Positions 6,470 to 9,540 of a stretch of 9,540 nt of DNA are shown here, piece after piece. Position numbers and translations under genes: made by a program. The DNA comes from Rickettsiales bacterium (lineage in GTDB: Bacteria > Pseudomonadota > Alphaproteobacteria > Rickettsiales > Anaplasmataceae), in NCBI GenBank assembly GCA_031286185.1, contig JAITUS010000101.1, positions 1 through 9,540 of the forward strand, written 5' to 3'. Position 1 is the first letter of the stretch. Each line of letters opens with the position of its first letter. The notes under the pieces are model-generated. The model was not told the origin of the DNA. It saw nothing but the letters and a program-made list of their open reading frames with translations, and made no database searches.

Positions 6470-7753
6470 TTAGGAAGATCGCTTTGTGGATTTGCGGTAC
6501 CAAAGTAAATAAATAAGAGTGCCGCTTAGGGGGAACAGGCTTGACATGAGCAATGTGCTTATAGGAGTCTCATATATTATCCAGCAGCAAAAAAGCACAG
6601 CCACACTTCCAATGAGTAATTTGCAATAGGTTTTCTCTTGCACATTAACCTTGAGAAAGGCAAAACTACATGCTAAATAGATGAATAAAAATGAAACCAC
6701 AGAAACATCAATTATTGAAGTTACTTGCTCTGCAAAATTTTTGTTTGACGTTAGAACAAGTAAAACTAATACTCCCAAAGTACTGAGTATTATTCCACAA
6801 AAGGGAGCATCATACTTGTTTCTTTTAGCAAAAAATTGTGGCATTAACCTATCTTTTGCAAGGCCTAAGGTAACTTGTCCATCAGCCAAGAACCAAGCGT
6901 TCAAATTACTTACAGAAACAATAAAAGCAACAACAGAAACAATCAAATGCCAATTACCTGAAAACATGGTTTTCACTGCATCAACATATGGTGCTCTTGA
7001 GCTTGCTAAGTCGTTACCATTGATTAGCCCCATAATTGCAAGACTATTGATAAAATATACAACAGCAACACAGATTGTGCCAAGCACTATGGCTCTTGGT
7101 ATTGTCCTAGCTGGATTATTAACAGATCCTGCAGGTGCTGTTGCTGATTCAAGTCCAATAAAACACCATAGGGTGAGAAGTGTAGAGCGGGCAAGAGCCT
7201 GTGATGTTGTGAGATTCGAAACTTCCTCGCTTATAATAAAGTTATTTCTATCAAAAAAAAATAAAGCTGCTGTGGGTATTGCAAGCAGTGCAATAATTTT
7301 AACGACAGTTAATAGAAGCTCAACATGTCCAGCAGTTGTTACCCCTCTCAAGTTTATTAGCATAATGGCTAAAATTAATGTTATCTCTAGAAGCAAACGT
7401 ATATTTTGCATATCATTGTGAAAAAGTAGAACTAAATAGCCGATACTTGCAACCGTTACAGCTGTTGAACTAACCCATGAGCTTATCCAATACGTCCAAC
7501 CAACAAAAAAAGCTGCTGTAGAGCCAAAGGCATGTTTTACATAAATGTGAGGACCACCCGTTTCTGGAAATTTTGCACAGAGTAAGGCAAAAACCAAAGC
7601 AAGAGATATAGCACCAAACCCTGATATCATCCAACTTATAGGACTATACATACCATATGGGGCAAGGCTAATTGGAAGCATAAAAATTCCAGAGCCAATC
7701 TGGCTGCTAATCACTAAGGCAAGAACAGCCAAAAAACCTATTTTATTTGACAC
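6470..7753 (-). CDS. APC-family amino acid permease, AdiC-like, copy B
   Basis: 427-residue paralogue of the gene at 5109-6380, with the same helices and motifs: SSQIGSGIFMLP in helix 1, LWCFIGLESATAPAG with Trp196 in helix 6, NPARTIPRA after it, and LNAWFLADGQ with Trp287. Long stretches are identical between copies (for example INGNDLASSRAPYVDA and MPQFFAKRNK); differences cluster in helices 3-4 and 10-12 and at the C-terminus, which here ends KSTKRSS. Both copies have intact frames, so both are probably functional. The start is GTG at 7753-7751, aligned with copy A. Unlike copy A there is no Shine-Dalgarno (AAAAGCTATT precedes the GTG), which predicts weaker translation. It is divergent from the gene at 7892. 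Confidence 0.9.
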   Translation of the reverse strand: MSNKIGFLAVLALVISSQIGSGIFMLPISLAPYGMYSPISWMISGFGAISLALVFALLCAKFPETGGPHIYVKHAFGSTAAFFVGWTYWISSWVSSTAVTVASIGYLVLLFHNDMQNIRLLLEITLILAIMLINLRGVTTAGHVELLLTVVKIIALLAIPTAALFFFDRNNFIISEEVSNLTTSQALARSTLLTLWCFIGLESATAPAGSVNNPARTIPRAIVLGTICVAVVYFINSLAIMGLINGNDLASSRAPYVDAVKTMFSGNWHLIVSVVAFIVSVSNLNAWFLADGQVTLGLAKDRLMPQFFAKRNKYDAPFCGIILSTLGVLVLLVLTSNKNFAEQVTSIIDVSVVSFLFIYLACSFAFLKVNVQEKTYCKLLIGSVAVLFCCWIIYETPISTLLMSSLFPLSGTLIYLLWYRKSTKRSS

Positions 7754-7788
7754 AATAGCTTTTAATTTTTTTACTTGAATATATTAAT

Positions 7789-7815
7789 AGTATAACCGAA
7801 GCTCAGAAATTTCAA
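7789..7815 (-). promoter_or_regulatory. Possible promoter of permease copy B
   Basis: On the minus strand TTGAAA (7815-7810) and TATACT (7794-7789) have a short 15-base spacer. The local GGTTATACTA resembles the -10 region of copy A (AGTTATACTA), which suggests the promoter was duplicated together with the gene. Confidence 0.4.
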
Positions 7816-7832
7816 TCGATCTTTGTGAAGAC

Positions 7833-7860
7833 TTGCTTTTTTCAATTTATATGTCATAAT
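7833..7860 (+). promoter_or_regulatory. Possible promoter of the membrane-protein gene at 7892
   Basis: TTGCTT (7833-7838) and CATAAT (7855-7860) with a 16-base spacer, ending 31 bases before the ATG. It lies in the 138-base divergent intergenic region shared with permease copy B. Confidence 0.35.
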
Positions 7861-7891
7861 GAATTATTATGTTAGTCATTGAGTGAAGGTT

Positions 7892-9343
7892 ATGAATCCG
7901 AGATTAAGGAGGTTTTTAGTTGTTTGTGGGTATGTTTTATTACTTTGTGCTGCTATTGGAACACTTTTTTTATTTGAATGTTTGCTTGACCTCTTTTTGA
8001 ACATACTTTATGCATTCCTTCTCGCTAAAACTTCAAGTGAGGTATTAGCTGGTTTTGGAGCACTTGTAATTTTTCTTGCTACTTGTGCTGCATGCTACGG
8101 CATACATAAGCTTTGTTCTATTTTTACAGAAAAAATTACAAGCAGCTATCAATCTTTCAAGAATGAAAATAGTGGTGATAACATTTTTTCTGAAGTGTAC
8201 AATGATCCAACAATAGGATTAAAAGATAAAATTTTGTTTTTCTCTATATATTTGATATATTGCATTCAATTACCATTTTTGTACTGTGCGTCGAAAATAT
8301 CTGCCCTTAATACTTGCCTGCTATTGAGTGGTTTTGAGAAAATACCAGGTACTCACATGATTCTTACGCTCATAAATGCTATATTATTAATCCCAGTAGC
8401 GCTTCTTGAGTTAATAAAATATCCATTAGTAAAACTCTTTTCACCTTTGGGTTTAAATGTAAAGCAATTTAGCTTTTTGTTTAATGTAAGCGATGTAGGC
8501 ACTAGCAGTCAAAATGTTCATACTAGAAGTTTTGAGCAAAGCGTTATTAAATGTGCCAAAGAATTAAAGGAAAAACATGGTACTACGTCAAATGAGCTAG
8601 ATGAAGAGTTTAAAAATTATATAAGCGGTTTGACAAGTCAGCAGAAAGAATTGATAGCACCTTATTTGAAACTAGATGGTTATAGAGAAGGAGTGTGGGT
8701 AAGGTGGGTAGATTCTAAAACCGGGTTGACATTGACACAGGCCATAAATTTAGTTTTAATTGCAGCAAGAAACCAAAGTGCAGATGTAGAGCTATTGAAA
8801 TCTGTATTGCTGGTTCGCTTTGAAGAAAGTAAGCGCCAATGCGGCCCTGGAATGCTTAACCGTATCATTTATGCATTAAGTGGTCTTGAAGCGGAAAATA
8901 ATTTTACAGCTCAATTAGAACCTCAGCTAATAGGAGAGTTAGCCGGCAATGCTACTAAAAGATTTCTTGAGAAATATGTGAATCAGAACTACTATAAAAT
9001 AAAGATTTTGAAAGAAAATTTTGATGATTTGTATTCACCAAGTTCTGGAGTGGATTTGAGCAATGTGAATGATGAAGTGAAGGGTGGCATCTCTCATATA
9101 AGAGATGCTATAAAAGAATTTGTATTTAAAGAATTATATGTAAAGTTTTATAATGACTATGGAGAGCATATTCAGAGAGGGCAGATAAAACAAAAGCTAA
9201 GGGAATTAATAACAGATGAAGTCATAGATGCGGCAATATATTCTAAAATAGACGAGATAGAAATCCCTGCAGAGCCGCCTACTTATCTTGAAAGAGTAAG
9301 AGCATTTTTTGGCATTACTACAGAAAAGTGTCCTGTTGTTTAG
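7892..9343 (+). CDS. Unrecognised membrane protein with large soluble C-terminal region
   Basis: 483 residues; I recognise no family. The N-terminal third is strongly hydrophobic, with helices at roughly 8-44 (long enough for two), 51-77, 113-134 and 155-177, rich in Cys and Leu. From about 200 to the end it is soluble and mostly helical by composition. Visible points include a charged helix near 218-230, WVRWVD (269-274), the segment CGPGMLNRI (317-325), and a Lys/Glu-rich stretch to about 460 before a short hydrophobic AFFGI near the end. Start: ATG at 7892 giving MNPRLRRF; a GTG at 7883 in frame would add three residues, and neither has a strong ribosome site. It is flanked by permease copy B (divergent) and an IS end 42 bases downstream. 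Restriction to Wolbachia and relatives is likely but unproven. Confidence 0.85.
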   Translation: MNPRLRRFLVVCGYVLLLCAAIGTLFLFECLLDLFLNILYAFLLAKTSSEVLAGFGALVIFLATCAACYGIHKLCSIFTEKITSSYQSFKNENSGDNIFSEVYNDPTIGLKDKILFFSIYLIYCIQLPFLYCASKISALNTCLLLSGFEKIPGTHMILTLINAILLIPVALLELIKYPLVKLFSPLGLNVKQFSFLFNVSDVGTSSQNVHTRSFEQSVIKCAKELKEKHGTTSNELDEEFKNYISGLTSQQKELIAPYLKLDGYREGVWVRWVDSKTGLTLTQAINLVLIAARNQSADVELLKSVLLVRFEESKRQCGPGMLNRIIYALSGLEAENNFTAQLEPQLIGELAGNATKRFLEKYVNQNYYKIKILKENFDDLYSPSSGVDLSNVNDEVKGGISHIRDAIKEFVFKELYVKFYNDYGEHIQRGQIKQKLRELITDEVIDAAIYSKIDEIEIPAEPPTYLERVRAFFGITTEKCPVV

Positions 9344-9385
9344 CGATACTATGGAAGAAAATTTTTTTACTTTAGCTGAAAAAGT

Positions 9386-9540
9386 GTATCTGTTCAGCGG
9401 AATGGTAAAATGAGATAGACGAGATGCCATAAAAAGGTAATCATATAGTAAAAGTGAGGTAATATGGTAAATCTTTTAGAACTCTGCAAAAATTTAAAGA
9501 TAGAGATAGAAAATTTAAAAGCAGAGAATAAAGCCCTGAG
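9386..9540 (+). mobile_element. 5' end of an insertion element, right copy (partial)
   Basis: 9386-9503 is the inverted match of 1-118 (116 of 118 identical); beyond 9503 the left copy leaves the window, so the repeat is probably longer. Similarity ends sharply at 9385/9386. The element reads rightwards, away from the gene block. Only its upstream end and the first 77 bases of its gene are visible. Confidence 0.75.
9464..9540 (+). CDS. Probable transposase, N-terminal fragment (right copy)
   Basis: ATG at 9464 with GAGGT (9456-9460) just upstream; open to the window edge. The 25 visible residues begin MVNLLELCKNLKIEI and continue with heptad-like spacing of Leu/Ile and charged residues (ENLKAENKAL), which predicts an N-terminal coiled coil. 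IS66-type TnpC proteins start this way, so that family is my best guess, but other IS families and unrelated coiled-coil proteins cannot be excluded from so short a piece. Confidence 0.55.
   Translation, partial: MVNLLELCKNLKIEIENLKAENKAL

Noticed and set aside
6681..7421. Plus-strand open frame of 246 codons inside permease copy B
   Set aside because: Same antisense shadow as in copy A. The two shadow products resemble each other only because the sense genes are paralogues.
1..9540. Composite transposon carrying the whole block
   Set aside because: The interior holds core genes and two tRNA genes with no cargo, resistance or integrase character. Independent insertions or genome rearrangement explain the two element ends more simply.
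1..9540. CRISPR array, rRNA gene or prophage genes
   Set aside because: No regularly spaced direct repeats, no rRNA-like sequence and no phage structural or integrase genes are visible. The only repeats are the IS ends, the tandem paralogues and the single palindromic element.

Overview
The window looks like chromosomal DNA of an obligate intracellular Rickettsiales bacterium, most likely a Wolbachia strain. This rests on the AT-rich base composition, the short rickettsial VirB2 pilins in tandem, a hairpin repeat beginning TGGATCCCAGTGTC of a type I associate with Wolbachia genomes, tRNA genes without an encoded CCA, and insertion-sequence ends at both borders. No search was possible, so genus assignment is from recognition only.

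Layout from left to right. (1) 1-118 is the 5' end of an insertion element reading leftwards out of the window. (2) 193-1308 is dnaJ on the minus strand, followed upstream by tRNA-Arg(ACG), also minus. (3) 1652-2977 is a plus-strand array of virB2-type pilin genes: two intact copies, a leader-like remnant, a palindromic repeat and a third copy broken by a stop codon and a frameshift. A doubtful 57-codon ORF follows. (4) tRNA-Asn(GTT) and purH lie on the minus strand. (5) Two tandem, related APC-family permeases of the AdiC (arginine/agmatine antiporter) type lie on the minus strand, each with its own likely promoter. (6) A divergent plus-strand gene encodes an unrecognised 483-residue membrane protein. 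(7) 9386-9540 is a second copy of the same insertion-element end, reading rightwards.

The two element ends match over 118 bp with two differences and are inverted, so about 9.3 kb of mostly core genes sits between two outward-facing copies. This is a natural substrate for inversion by homologous recombination. The genes inside are not one pathway: protein folding (DnaJ), the last two steps of IMP synthesis (PurH), amino acid or polyamine exchange (permeases), and the pilin of a type IV secretion system (VirB2). The parts that look evolutionarily active are the pilin array and the permease pair, both products of local tandem duplication at different stages of divergence and decay. I do not see a clearly new multi-gene system. 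The best candidates for new biology are the decaying pilin array and the unrecognised membrane protein.
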